Shown in pieces: positions 6,988 to 14,741 of a stretch of 37,260 nt of DNA. Within the stretch, counting starts at the first letter, position 1; each line of letters begins with the position of its first letter. Origin of the DNA: Conchiformibius kuhniae DSM 17694 (GTDB lineage Bacteria > Pseudomonadota > Gammaproteobacteria > Burkholderiales > Neisseriaceae); the NCBI RefSeq assembly GCF_000428785.1, contig NZ_AUAP01000021.1:1-37260 (forward strand), written 5' to 3'. Below the pieces are notes generated by a model, which saw only the letters and a list, made by a program, of their open reading frames with translations, was not told where the DNA came from and made no database searches. Made by a program: the position numbers and the translations under genes.

Positions 6988-9479
6988 TAACGCGATTGGA
7001 TTTGCGACACAATCGTGGCATCGGTGATTTTGTCGTCATCTGCCAACAACAAAGCTTTGGACAACACCAGCGACAGCATATTGTCGCCCTCAAACGGCAC
7101 GAACAATCCTTGCGTGGGGTCTTTTTTGCTGCGGTCGGGAACAATGCACAAATAGCGGTCGTTGGGCGTCATCAGAATATTGCTGCTGCCGATGTGGATT
7201 TTGTAGCTGCGGATTTTGCCCGTTACCACCAAAAAATTGCCTTCAATTTTCGCCACTTTGCCAATTTTCAAACGTGGCAGCAACGTTTCCAAAACGGCTT
7301 TGCGGTTTTTCGCCACTTCGCCCAAATCGCCAAACGAATAGCGTTGCCAATAGCTGAAATATTGCGGCAAACCGCCGTTATCCTGCCAATTCGGGTCGTT
7401 ACCGATGCTGGCAACGCCCACAAACAAATCCACATCGCGCATCACTTCCGAAAATGCGCGGGGGTGGACATCGATTAAAGGCATGGGTTCAGTGGCTTCG
7501 GCGTGATAAAAACGCACTTGGTCGGTGGTAACATATTGCCAAATACCCGATTCTACCCAGCCATCGTCTGTATTTACTGCGTTTGTCCAAAATTCGGCAC
7601 GCAAACCGTATTCGGGCAGCGCCAGCGAAATAATCGGGCTGTCGCCGCCGTCCCACGCGCCCTGCAAACTGCCCTGCCAATCACGCAATTTTGCCAAACT
7701 GATGTATTGGTGCTGCTTCAAAACGTGTGCGGCAAAACGGTTGCTGTAGGTGCGGGTGTGGATTTCCGCATCGGTAAGCAGATAAATTTCGCGATAAGCC
7801 TGTTTGAACGGCTGGCGGATTTGTTTGTCTGCCAACAACTTGCGCCACGCCAAAATCTCATCTGCCCTTGCCGAAACGGGGTGCCACAACATCGCTTGGG
7901 CATGGTTCGCCACATCAACGGCTTCCCCCGCATGATTCAGCCACACGCCATCGCAACACAAAGCGGGCGTGCCTTGCGTATCGTGTTCATCTTGGAAAAA
8001 ATGCCAAATCAAAGATTGGGTTAAATAGCCCATCATGCCATGTTGCAGATAATACTGCTGCAAATGCTGGCGGGAAATGCGCCGTTCGGAACGCATGGCG
8101 CGGTCGAGACGGTCGCGCTGGGCGGTGAGCGACTGATTCAGGCTTTTTTGAATGGTTTTCAGTGCTTTAAGCTGTTCGGCGCATTGGGTTTTCACCGCAC
8201 TTGGCACGGTTTTTTGCGGCGAACCGTCGGGCTTGAACCACTGCAATTCGCTTTTGCCCACGCCCGTAATCTGCAAACGGCAGGCATAACCGCCATCAAA
8301 GTTTTCGGTGCGGCTGCCGTTTTGCAAACCGAAATCGTCTGCCGCCATGTCTTCAATGGTTTCCCGCGACACGCCGTAACGTTCCGCCGCTTCGTCCAAA
8401 TATTTGATGATGGTTTTTCGCGTATTGGCGGCGCGTACCCGCAACAGCAAGCGCGACAAATGACGAATACCGTTTAAATCTGCTTGCGCCAGCGCGTATA
8501 AACAAGCATTACCAATGCTGGTTAATTCCGACACGCTCACATAAGGTTGTTTTTCGTAGCAACGCAATGCCAGTGCCGACAAGGATTGCAACAAGGCTTC
8601 ATCGCTGCACCAAGCGCACGCCCATACCAAGCCTTTCACCATGCTGATGTTTGCGCCACGGACAGGTTGCAGTGAATAGAAGTAACCATATCTTTCGTGT
8701 TGTACTTCTTCATATGGGTGGCGCACAATCCACGCAAACCACGTCATCACTTGCGCCCGAAACACATCTGCGCCCAATGCGTCCACATGGCCACGCATGG
8801 CTTTTTGAAATTTGGCAGTGGGTTTGCCTGCTTTGCTGTTTAATACCAGCAACAGAATTTTTGCCCATTTTTGCTGTTGTGCGTTTGGCAATTCAGCTAA
8901 TTCTGGATTGTGTGCTTCAGAAAAAGGGTCTTGTTCGGGGAAAGCGGGGGTGTTGTTATCGCCCAATAATTCTACCATAAGCTGTAATACTTGGGTTTTT
9001 TCTTTGCTGGCTTCCATTGTTTGGGTGTATTGTTTTTGCGCCTTTTGTATGGCTTGGCGCAATTCATCGTCCACATGGTCTGCATGTTGGCGGGCAATTT
9101 GTTTGAATACCAACAACAGGGGATAATTTAACCAAATCAAAAAGTAATTTTCACTGCTTTGAAATAAATTGTTCAACAACCAAGCAGCTTGATGGGTGGT
9201 GAAAGATAGTTTTTGGTGCCACAGTGCTGCGCTAAAGGCAAATTCGGCGGTTTTGTAAATTTCTTTTTTTGTTTGATGCAAGGCATTGATACAATAAACC
9301 AATAAGGCGATTTGTTCGTCTGCGGGCAAACGGCTGAGTTGTTGTTGGTAAATTTCGGTTGGTTTTGCTTTCCAGCTTGCCCAAGAGTTAGGAAGGTTGG
9401 CAATACATTCTTTTTCCAGCTGTTTCATGTATTGGGCAAATTGTCGGCTTTGTTCGGGGGTGATTTCGGGGAAATTCAT
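6987..9479 (-). CDS. DUF4132 domain protein
   Basis: An 830-residue, mostly helical protein without signal peptide or membrane segments. The C-terminal half carries the DUF4132 region seen in MolR/YehF-like proteins: a run beginning ELQWFKPDGSPQKTVP, then LNQSLTAQRDRLDRAMRSER, then YYLQHGMMGYLTQSLIWHFF. The end is beta-rich (FSYWQRYSFGDLGEVAKNRK and LLPRLKIGKVAKIEG). Function is unknown for the family; an old link to molybdate regulation is weak. Start ATG 9479 has AAGGA upstream. It follows the small gene at 9515-9919 by 35 bases on the same strand, probably as one operon. Its stop codon TAG lies on the edge of a family A repeat. The family assignment is by motif memory, not alignment. Confidence 0.75.
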   Translation of the reverse strand: MNFPEITPEQSRQFAQYMKQLEKECIANLPNSWASWKAKPTEIYQQQLSRLPADEQIALLVYCINALHQTKKEIYKTAEFAFSAALWHQKLSFTTHQAAWLLNNLFQSSENYFLIWLNYPLLLVFKQIARQHADHVDDELRQAIQKAQKQYTQTMEASKEKTQVLQLMVELLGDNNTPAFPEQDPFSEAHNPELAELPNAQQQKWAKILLLVLNSKAGKPTAKFQKAMRGHVDALGADVFRAQVMTWFAWIVRHPYEEVQHERYGYFYSLQPVRGANISMVKGLVWACAWCSDEALLQSLSALALRCYEKQPYVSVSELTSIGNACLYALAQADLNGIRHLSRLLLRVRAANTRKTIIKYLDEAAERYGVSRETIEDMAADDFGLQNGSRTENFDGGYACRLQITGVGKSELQWFKPDGSPQKTVPSAVKTQCAEQLKALKTIQKSLNQSLTAQRDRLDRAMRSERRISRQHLQQYYLQHGMMGYLTQSLIWHFFQDEHDTQGTPALCCDGVWLNHAGEAVDVANHAQAMLWHPVSARADEILAWRKLLADKQIRQPFKQAYREIYLLTDAEIHTRTYSNRFAAHVLKQHQYISLAKLRDWQGSLQGAWDGGDSPIISLALPEYGLRAEFWTNAVNTDDGWVESGIWQYVTTDQVRFYHAEATEPMPLIDVHPRAFSEVMRDVDLFVGVASIGNDPNWQDNGGLPQYFSYWQRYSFGDLGEVAKNRKAVLETLLPRLKIGKVAKIEGNFLVVTGKIRSYKIHIGSSNILMTPNDRYLCIVPDRSKKDPTQGLFVPFEGDNMLSLVLSKALLLADDDKITDATIVSQIQSR

Positions 9480-9514
9480 GGTTTTTTCCTTTGCGTGCAG
9501 CAGGTTGGGTGGTG

Positions 9515-9919
9515 TTATCCACCCACAAGCGGGGTGAGTTTGATAAAGCTGACTATCATGCCATCGTTCAGGGTGATGATGTCGTCTAAATTTTCGAGCT
9601 GGCGATTGTCCAGTAAAACAAAAAATCCATTTTGTTTAAATGCTTGTAATGCTGCGGCGACTTGTTTGTCGGCGTTGATTTGGCGTTTGGCTTTGGGGGA
9701 TTTGGCGTTGAGCAGTTGTTCGGTGTCGCCGGGAACGACAAGGTTGCGGCGCAGCAAAAAGGCATCGGCGCGTTGGTTGTATTCTGCTACTTCGGCGCGG
9801 ACGCGCTGTTCAATCAGTTCGGCAACGCTGATGCGTTGGCTTTGAAATTTGAGAAAAAGTTCGTGCAAAATTTGTCCGCCAAGGGTGTGGTCTTGTACGG
9901 TGAGGGTGGTGGTGGTCAT
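9515..9919 (-). CDS. Small uncharacterised protein upstream of the DUF4132 gene
   Basis: A 134-residue soluble protein starting MTTTTLTVQDHTLGGQIL. A longer open frame to 10045 begins inside the family B repeat and is rejected. The N-terminal half is helical and charged (SVAELIEQRVRAEVAEYNQR). The C-terminal half has the pattern NGFFVLLDNRQLENLDDIIT followed by VSFIKLTPLVGG, which looks like a small alpha/beta domain. The operon position suggests it works with the DUF4132 protein, perhaps as substrate, adaptor or regulator. No enzyme motif seen. The ribosome site is weak (GAAAG about nine bases upstream). Confidence 0.65.
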   Translation of the reverse strand: MTTTTLTVQDHTLGGQILHELFLKFQSQRISVAELIEQRVRAEVAEYNQRADAFLLRRNLVVPGDTEQLLNAKSPKAKRQINADKQVAAALQAFKQNGFFVLLDNRQLENLDDIITLNDGMIVSFIKLTPLVGG

Positions 9920-9943
9920 GGCTTGGCTTTCGTGTGGGGGAAA

Positions 9944-10050
9944 TATGGTTGATGCAAATCGCAACGATACGGCGTTGCCAACGCCCTTATGTACTAACCG
10001 TACACGGCGGGCGTTGCCGCTTTGTCTCGTTTTTATTTTTATCAACCATA
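9944..10050. mobile_element. Family B MITE-like repeat, copy 1
   Basis: A 107-bp element with ends TATGGTTGATGCAAATC and (reverse) TATGGTTGATAAAAATA. The core holds GATACGGCGTTGCCAACGCC, then ACCGTACACGGCGGGCGTTG. Further copies are at 22633-22742 and about 36011-36102. No open reading frame of its own; the core can fold on the inverted GGCGTTGCC / GGGCGTTG blocks. Confidence 0.7.
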
Positions 10051-10083
10051 AAAGGCTGTACGGACAATCATCTGCACAGCCTA
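10050..10083 (-). terminator. Probable terminator of leuB
   Basis: On the minus strand, right after the leuB stop, AGGCTGT and ACAGCCT form a 7-bp stem with a 16-base loop followed by TTTTA. Short U run, so moderate strength. It lies against the end of the family B copy. Confidence 0.5.
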
Positions 10084-10090
10084 CAGTATA

Positions 10091-11161
10091 TTACAACGCG
10101 TCCAGCAGCGCATCGCCCATTTGCGAGCAAGACAACACCTTCGCGCCCGCTTCGGCGATGTCGGCGGTACGAAAACCTTGTTGCAATACTTTTTGCACGG
10201 CATTTTCCACTTGCGCGGCGCGGGCTTCGTCTTTCAGGCTGTAGCGCAGCAGCATCGCCAGCGACAGCACGGTCGCCAAAGGATTGGCTTTGTTTTGCCC
10301 GGCGATGTCGGGCGCGGAACCGTGCGAAGGCTCGTACAAACCTTTGCCGTTTTCGTCCAATGATGCCGAAGGCAGCATGCCGATGGAACCCGTCAGCATC
10401 GAGGCTTGGTCGCTCAAAATATCGCCGAAGATGTTGCCGGTGGCGATGACGTCAAATTGTTTGGGGGCGCGTACCAACTGCATGGCGGCGTTGTCCACAT
10501 ACATATGGCTCAATTCCACATCGGGATAGTCTTTTGAAACTTCTGTAAAAATTTCTTTCCACAGTTCGGTGGTTTCCAAAACGTTGGCCTTGTCCACGCT
10601 GCACAGTTTTTTGTTGCGCCGTTGCGCGGCTTCAAACGACACTTTGGCAATGCGGCGGATTTCGCTTTCGCGGTAACGCATGGTGTTGAAACCTTCGCGC
10701 TCGCCGTTGTCCAGCGTGCGAATGCCGCGCGGTTCGCCGAAATAGATGTCGCCCGTCAGTTCGCGCACAATCAGAATGTCCAAACCCGCCACCACTTCGG
10801 GCTTGAGCGTGGACGCGTCCGCCAGTTCGGGGAACAGCACGGCGGGGCGCAGATTGGCAAACAAATTCAAATCCTTGCGAATGGCAAGCAAGCCGCGTTC
10901 GGGGCGCACGGGACGGGGCAGCGTGTCGTATTGCGGCCCGCCCACCGCGCCCAGCAGCACGGCATCGGCGGCGCGGCACAGGGTTTGCGTGGCTTCGGGA
11001 TAGGGCGAGCCGTATTGGTCGTAGGCGGCGCCGCCGAGCGGGGCGTATTCATATTCGGCATCAAGACCTTGTGCGATGAGTTTGTCGAGCAGGCGCACGG
11101 CTTGGGCGGTGATTTCGGGGCCGATGCCGTCGCCGGGCAGAATGGCGATTTTTTGTGTCAT
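10091..11161 (-). CDS. leuB: 3-isopropylmalate dehydrogenase LeuB
   Basis: Oxidatively decarboxylates 3-isopropylmalate in leucine synthesis with NAD. The 356-residue protein has the family start KIAILPGDGIGPEI, substrate-binding arginines in LLAIRKDLNLFANLRPA and VRELTGDIYFGEPRG, and the metal/NAD region SHMYVDNAAMQLVR, FDVIATGNIFGDILSDQASML and EPSHGSAPDIAGQNKANP. Length is normal. Start ATG 11161 has AAGGA seven bases upstream. No leuA, leuC or leuD is in the window. It lies 31 bases after a lipoprotein gene on the same strand and may share its transcript. Confidence 0.96.
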   Translation of the reverse strand: MTQKIAILPGDGIGPEITAQAVRLLDKLIAQGLDAEYEYAPLGGAAYDQYGSPYPEATQTLCRAADAVLLGAVGGPQYDTLPRPVRPERGLLAIRKDLNLFANLRPAVLFPELADASTLKPEVVAGLDILIVRELTGDIYFGEPRGIRTLDNGEREGFNTMRYRESEIRRIAKVSFEAAQRRNKKLCSVDKANVLETTELWKEIFTEVSKDYPDVELSHMYVDNAAMQLVRAPKQFDVIATGNIFGDILSDQASMLTGSIGMLPSASLDENGKGLYEPSHGSAPDIAGQNKANPLATVLSLAMLLRYSLKDEARAAQVENAVQKVLQQGFRTADIAEAGAKVLSCSQMGDALLDAL

Positions 11162-11192
11162 GGCAAATCCTTAGTTTGCGGGTGGGAAGAAT

Positions 11193-12314
11193 TTAACGGT
11201 AATGTTCGGCAATTTTAATGTGTTTTTGGATTTCTGCCTTTATCGTGTCGGGGGAAAGGGGGCGTTCGGGCGGGGGATGGTCGGTGTCGTTTTCGGCAAT
11301 ATTGCCTTGCGCGTCAAACAGGATTTTCTGTCTGCGCCCAAGGTCTTGGTTGATGCTGCCGTCCGCACGGTAGTAGATGGTGTCGGCTTGGGCAGATACG
11401 GGACGGCCGTTTTCAAAATAAAATTGGTAGCTGTGAATGCGCTGTTGGTTGCCATGACTGTAATACAGTTTTTCAGGCTGCCCGCCTTCATCGTAGCCGA
11501 GTGTGATGCTGCTTCGCGTATCGCCCGCTTGCAGCAATTCGGGAATGTCGCGCTTGTCAATCAAGCCGATGCTGCGGCGGGCTGCCCGAACGCTGTGGGC
11601 GGCGGCGTGGTGCTGGCGTTGTTGTGCGGCGAGCATGGTGTCTTTGGCGGCATACAGGCGGCGGGCTTCGTCCAAACAGGTTTGACACAAACGGTAGGCG
11701 GCGGGCGCGTCTTTGTCTTCGGTAAGCAGTGCCTCTGCCTTGCCGTCCCGAAACAGATAAACCTGCCGCCCGCCCGTTGGCGAACCGTTACGCGGATAAG
11801 TGATTTCCACGCTGAACGGCTGACCGTTCCAATAATGGAAACGCGTTACCGCGCCCGTGTCGGCGTGATACTGCTGCGCCCGCAACACCTTGCCCGCCGC
11901 ATCGGTGTGAAACTCGGGTTCGTCCGCCGCGCCCGTAAACACGGCTTGCCCCAAATCGGCTTGCGCGTTTAAGCGAATGCGAAATTCTGCCAAAGTTTCG
12001 GGGTTGGCAAAATCGGGCGTGCTCAAGGCGATTTTGCCGTTTTGACGAAATTCTTGCAATAAAGCGGCGGCTTTGTCGTTTGCCTTTTGCAATAAAGCCG
12101 TGCCTTGCGGCGCATGTCTGCCCATATCATTGTACATCAAAATAATCACCGCCAAATCAATATCGGCATCGGACACTTGGGCAGCAGGTGCGGTATCGGT
12201 GGCGGTTGCCACCGAAGCTGCGGTTTGTTCTTTTTGCGGGGATTGGGAAGATTCGGACGCTTTGTCGGCACACGCCGCCAACAGCAGGGCAAGCGGAAGC
12301 AAACGTAACAACAT
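11193..12314 (-). CDS. Uncharacterised lipoprotein
   Basis: About 373 residues. The N-terminus MLLRLLPLALLLAACADKAS is a lipoprotein signal with lipobox LAAC (Cys at residue 15), so the mature protein is lipid-anchored. A short Ala/Thr/Gln-rich linker follows. The rest is soluble: helical to about residue 130, then beta-rich with repeated hairpins (DAAGKVLRAQQYHADTGAV; YDEGGQPEKLYYSHGNQQR), which resemble MORN-like or toxin_15-like strands. A CQTC pair sits near the middle (about residue 212). An in-frame ATG three codons upstream (12323) is directly against the ribosome site and less likely. No known function; upstream of leuB by chance or as a shared transcript. Confidence 0.7.
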   Translation of the reverse strand: MLLRLLPLALLLAACADKASESSQSPQKEQTAASVATATDTAPAAQVSDADIDLAVIILMYNDMGRHAPQGTALLQKANDKAAALLQEFRQNGKIALSTPDFANPETLAEFRIRLNAQADLGQAVFTGAADEPEFHTDAAGKVLRAQQYHADTGAVTRFHYWNGQPFSVEITYPRNGSPTGGRQVYLFRDGKAEALLTEDKDAPAAYRLCQTCLDEARRLYAAKDTMLAAQQRQHHAAAHSVRAARRSIGLIDKRDIPELLQAGDTRSSITLGYDEGGQPEKLYYSHGNQQRIHSYQFYFENGRPVSAQADTIYYRADGSINQDLGRRQKILFDAQGNIAENDTDHPPPERPLSPDTIKAEIQKHIKIAEHYR

Positions 12315-12414
12315 GATTGCCATTTCCTTAAACGAATACGGTGGGGCGATTATTCCACAGCCCGCGCCGCCGTGCCAGCCCCGCCGCTTGGCAAGCCTGA
12401 AGCTGCCTTTGTTT

Positions 12415-12609
12415 GGAGCATGTCATCATTTAAGTTTTATGATGAGAATCAGTTTAATATGAAAATGCCGTCATTTCCGCACAGGCGGGAAGCCATTGCC
12501 CGATGTTTGTGAAGCGATGGTTTATCAAGGTTTGTTGTGTTTCGATGTGGATTCCCGCCCGCTCGGGAATGACGGTGCGGGGTTTTCGCGGTCAATTGAT
12601 GGCACGCCC
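12415..12609. mobile_element. Family A MITE-like repeat (first of a tandem pair)
   Basis: Left end is decayed (GGAGCATGTCATCATTTAAG), right end intact (reverse GGGCGTGCCATCAATTGACC). Contains two dRS3-type palindromes, the first altered. Joined to the next copy through a single TA (12610-12611), forming GCCCTAGGGC. The gap between the lipoprotein and nadD genes (12315-12807) is almost filled by these two copies; bases 12345-12414 hold nothing I recognise. Confidence 0.75.
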
Positions 12610-12611
12610 TA

Positions 12612-12808
12612 GGGCGTGTCATCATTTAAATTTTTATACTGAAAATTCAGTGCAATATAAAAAAATCCGTCATTCCCGCGAATGCGGGAATCCACCTTTC
12701 GATGCTTGGCAAGCCGTGTTTTATCAAGGTTTCTCGTGCTTCGACTTGGATTTCTGCCTGCGCGGGCATGACGGTGCGGCGTTTTTTCGGCTAATTGATG
12801 ACACGCCC
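12612..12808. mobile_element. Family A MITE-like repeat (second of a tandem pair)
   Basis: About 197 bp, the best-preserved copy with A5-type layout: end GGGCGTGTCATCATTTAAAT, the hairpin ACTGAAAATTCAGT, a dRS3 copy, a middle part (CTTGGCAAGCC, TTTATCAAGG), a degenerate second dRS3 and the end TAATTGATGACACGCCC. Flanked by TA at 12610-12611 and 12809-12810; the latter is part of the nadD stop codon. Confidence 0.78.
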
Positions 12809-13413
12809 TAACGGTATAACCCCTGCGCCCGAATGTACGCTGCCACGCTTTCGGGCAAGCACGCGCCCGCATCGCCGCCCGATGCCAGCGTTTGGCGGAT
12901 TTGCGTGGAACTGACGGCGGGCGGAATGTCGTCCAGCAGCACCACGCTGCCGTTTTGCACCGCTTCGCCCAGCCAGCTTTGCAATTCGCGCGGGGCATTT
13001 GCCAACGGCACGCCCGCCCGCACCGCTACGGCAAAACGGGTTTGCCGCACCAATTCGCGCCATTTGTGCCATGTGTGCAATTGCAGCAGACTGTCGCTGC
13101 CCATCAGCCAGTACAATTGCGCGTTGGGATAGATTTGGCGGAAAACCTGCACGGTGTCAAAGGTATAAGTTGCGCCGCCGCGCACAATGTCGCAGTCGGA
13201 CGCGGCAAAACGCGGGTCGCACTGCGCCGCCAGCACGCTCATCGCCAAACGGTGGCGTGCGGGCGTGCGCGGCGCGGTTTTGTGGTAGGGGTCGCCCGCA
13301 GGCAGCAGCAGCACTTGCGCCAAGCCGAGCCGGTCGGCGGCGGCGCGGGCGATGGCGAGATGACCGTTGTGAATCGGGTCAAACGTACCGCCGAACAAGC
13401 CGATGGCGTTCAT
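12808..13413 (-). CDS. nadD: Nicotinate-nucleotide adenylyltransferase NadD
   Basis: Adenylates nicotinate mononucleotide to deamido-NAD in NAD synthesis. The 201-residue protein has the nucleotidyltransferase signature GLFGGTFDPIHNGHLAIA (with the H-x-x-H-type site), the substrate loop YWLMGSDSLLQLHTWHKW and the C-terminal VSSTQIR motif. ATG 13413 overlaps the carbonic anhydrase stop as TGATG. Its stop codon TAG (12808-12810) contains the first base of the family A repeat. Normal length. Confidence 0.95.
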   Translation of the reverse strand: MNAIGLFGGTFDPIHNGHLAIARAAADRLGLAQVLLLPAGDPYHKTAPRTPARHRLAMSVLAAQCDPRFAASDCDIVRGGATYTFDTVQVFRQIYPNAQLYWLMGSDSLLQLHTWHKWRELVRQTRFAVAVRAGVPLANAPRELQSWLGEAVQNGSVVLLDDIPPAVSSTQIRQTLASGGDAGACLPESVAAYIRAQGLYR

Positions 13414-14015
13414 CAATATTCCTTTTCAGTAGAAGCCCTGCCGCCCTGCCCCGCCGGTGCGCCGCCGTCTACCACCACCGTGAGTTTGCCTGTGGCGGGG
13501 TGAATCACCATGCCGTGCACCGCCACGCTTTTGGGCATCAGGGGGTGGCGCAAAATGCTGTTTACCGTGTGGCGCACGCTGTCTTCCACATCGGAAAAGC
13601 CGGTCAGCCAGCCGTCCAGATTGATGCCCGCGTTTTCCAAAGTTTCGATGCGGGCGGCGGGAATGCCGTGTTCGTCTGCTTTTTGCAAAAACGCTTCGGC
13701 ATTCAAGCCGCGCATGCCGCAGTCGTAGTGGGCAATCACCATGATTTCGTTTACTTTCAGCTCCAGCACCGCCACCAGCAGCGAGCGCATCACCGAGCCC
13801 CAAGGGTGGCTCACCACCGCGCCGGCGTTTTTAATCAGCTTGGCATCGCCGTTTTGCAAACCGAGCGCGGCGGGCAAAAGCTTGGTCATGCGCGTGTCCA
13901 TACACGACAAAATCGCCAAACGGCGCTCGGGGAATTTGTCGGTAACAAACTCGGCATAGCCGCCGCGCTCTACAAATTTTTTATTATAATCAATAATTTT
14001 TTTAAATTCAGACAT
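13413..14015 (-). CDS. can: Beta-class carbonic anhydrase
   Basis: Zinc enzyme for reversible hydration of CO2 to bicarbonate. The 200-residue protein has the beta-class zinc ligands Cys38 (ILSCMDTRM, with the Asp40-Arg42 dyad), His96 and Cys99 (AHYDCGMRG). NAGAVVSHPWGSVMRSL is the family's second conserved block. This resembles the short YtiB-like subgroup. Start ATG 14015 has GGAG upstream. First gene of a two-gene overlap with nadD. Symbol 'can' is used for the class; the subgroup could carry another name. Confidence 0.9.
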   Translation of the reverse strand: MSEFKKIIDYNKKFVERGGYAEFVTDKFPERRLAILSCMDTRMTKLLPAALGLQNGDAKLIKNAGAVVSHPWGSVMRSLLVAVLELKVNEIMVIAHYDCGMRGLNAEAFLQKADEHGIPAARIETLENAGINLDGWLTGFSDVEDSVRHTVNSILRHPLMPKSVAVHGMVIHPATGKLTVVVDGGAPAGQGGRASTEKEY

Positions 14016-14097
14016 GGTTGTGGCTCCGATATCGGGTTCGGTTGCCGATTATACCGTGCTTTTGCCGCCGCCACCCGCGCAAATTTTGCAAAAACGC

Positions 14098-14125
14098 TTG
14101 ACAGTTTTTTTGCACGGGCTATAAT
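14098..14125 (+). promoter_or_regulatory. Promoter of the tRNA-Gly/Cys/Leu operon
   Basis: Perfect TTGACA (14098-14103) and TATAAT (14120-14125) with a 16-base spacer, followed by GCCGACTTTCCCGAGCGC. The tRNA-Asn promoter at 19788 has the same -10 context (GCACGGG before TATAAT and GCCGACTT after it). Confidence 0.85.
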
Positions 14126-14160
14126 GCCGACTTTCCCGAGCGCAAACGCGTTTGGGGCAT

Positions 14161-14236
14161 GCGGGAATAGCTCAGTTGGTAGAGCGCAACCTTGCCAAGG
14201 TTGAGGTCGCGAGTTCGAGACTCGTTTCCCGCTCCA
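14161..14236 (+). tRNA. tRNA-Gly(GCC), copy 1
   Basis: 76 bases with encoded CCA. Acceptor stem GCGGGAA/TTCCCGC, D-arm AGCTCAGTTGGTAGAGC, anticodon loop TTGCCAA (anticodon GCC), T-loop GTTCGAGAC. First gene of the tRNA operon. Copies 1-3 repeat with a 99-base period. Confidence 0.97.
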
Positions 14237-14259
14237 CAGTTTATCGTTTATCCGACAGG

Positions 14260-14335
14260 GCGGGAATAGCTCAGTTGGTAGAGCGCAACCTTGCCAAGGT
14301 TGAGGTCGCGAGTTCGAGACTCGTTTCCCGCTCCA
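14260..14335 (+). tRNA. tRNA-Gly(GCC), copy 2
   Basis: Identical to copy 1, including anticodon GCC and the encoded CCA; preceded by a 23-base spacer that is repeated before copy 3. Confidence 0.97.
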
Positions 14336-14358
14336 CAGTTTATCGTTTATCCGACAGG

Positions 14359-14434
14359 GCGGGAATAGCTCAGTTGGTAGAGCGCAACCTTGCCAAGGTT
14401 GAGGTCGCGAGTTCGAGACTCGTTTCCCGCTCCA
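14359..14434 (+). tRNA. tRNA-Gly(GCC), copy 3
   Basis: Identical to copies 1 and 2. The exact repeat of gene plus spacer shows recent tandem duplication or gene conversion. Confidence 0.97.
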
Positions 14435-14457
14435 CCTGCCTTCGGATACGGCTCAAT

Positions 14458-14533
14458 GCGGGAATAGCTCAGTTGGTAGAGCGCAACCTTGCCAAGGTTG
14501 AGGTCGCGAGTTCGAGACTCGTTTCCCGCTCCA
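14458..14533 (+). tRNA. tRNA-Gly(GCC), copy 4
   Basis: Same sequence as the other three, but the spacer before it (CCTGCCTTCGGATACGG...) is different, so it was present before the last duplication. Confidence 0.97.
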
Positions 14534-14564
14534 TTTGTTTGTTTTTCCCGCATCGGGAAACCAA

Positions 14565-14638
14565 GGCGGAATGGCAGAGTGGTTATGCAGCGGCCTGCAA
14601 AGCCGTGTACGCCGGTTCGATTCCGACTTCCGCCTCCA
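14565..14638 (+). tRNA. tRNA-Cys(GCA)
   Basis: 74 bases with encoded CCA. Acceptor GGCGGAA/TTCCGCC with discriminator T, 3-bp D stem (GCA/TGC), anticodon loop CTGCAAA (GCA), T-loop TTCGATT. The gene order Gly-Cys-Leu matches the enterobacterial glyW-cysT-leuZ operon. Confidence 0.95.
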
Positions 14639-14654
14639 ATTTCACAACTTTCAC

Positions 14655-14732
14655 GGCGGGGTGGCAGAGCGTTTATGCGACGGGGTGTGCAAGCCCCGTA
14701 CAGGCCGGTTCAAGTCCGCGCCCCCGCCTCCA
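14655..14732 (+). tRNA. Aberrant tRNA-Cys-like gene (possible pseudo-tRNA)
   Basis: 78 bases. It keeps a perfect acceptor stem (GGCGGGG/CCCCGCC), discriminator T and CCA, and a D-arm like the neighbouring tRNA-Cys (GGCAGAG ... TATGC). The anticodon arm is a 6-bp stem ACGGGG/CCCCGT with an 8-base loop TGTGCAAG containing GCA. The T-arm pairs only over CGG/CCG. The D-loop lacks the usual GG. It is either a decayed tRNA-Cys duplicate or a divergent tRNA with unusual folding. Compensatory acceptor changes relative to tRNA-Cys (AA/TT to GG/CC) argue for some selection on the stem. Confidence 0.6.
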
Positions 14733-14741
14733 GTTTGCAAT

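Noticed and set aside
9920..10045. A 42-residue N-terminal extension of the 9515 gene
   Set aside because: It is encoded by the family B repeat (the same residues GNARRVRLVHKxxGNAVSLRF appear beside copy 3), so it is not part of the protein.
12360..12414. Possible short gene or promoter between the lipoprotein gene and the tandem repeats
   Set aside because: No start with ribosome site and no convincing promoter boxes were seen.
14161..14533. Regular 99-base repeats that could suggest a CRISPR array
   Set aside because: The repeated units are complete tRNA genes and the spacers are identical, not unique; no cas genes are present.
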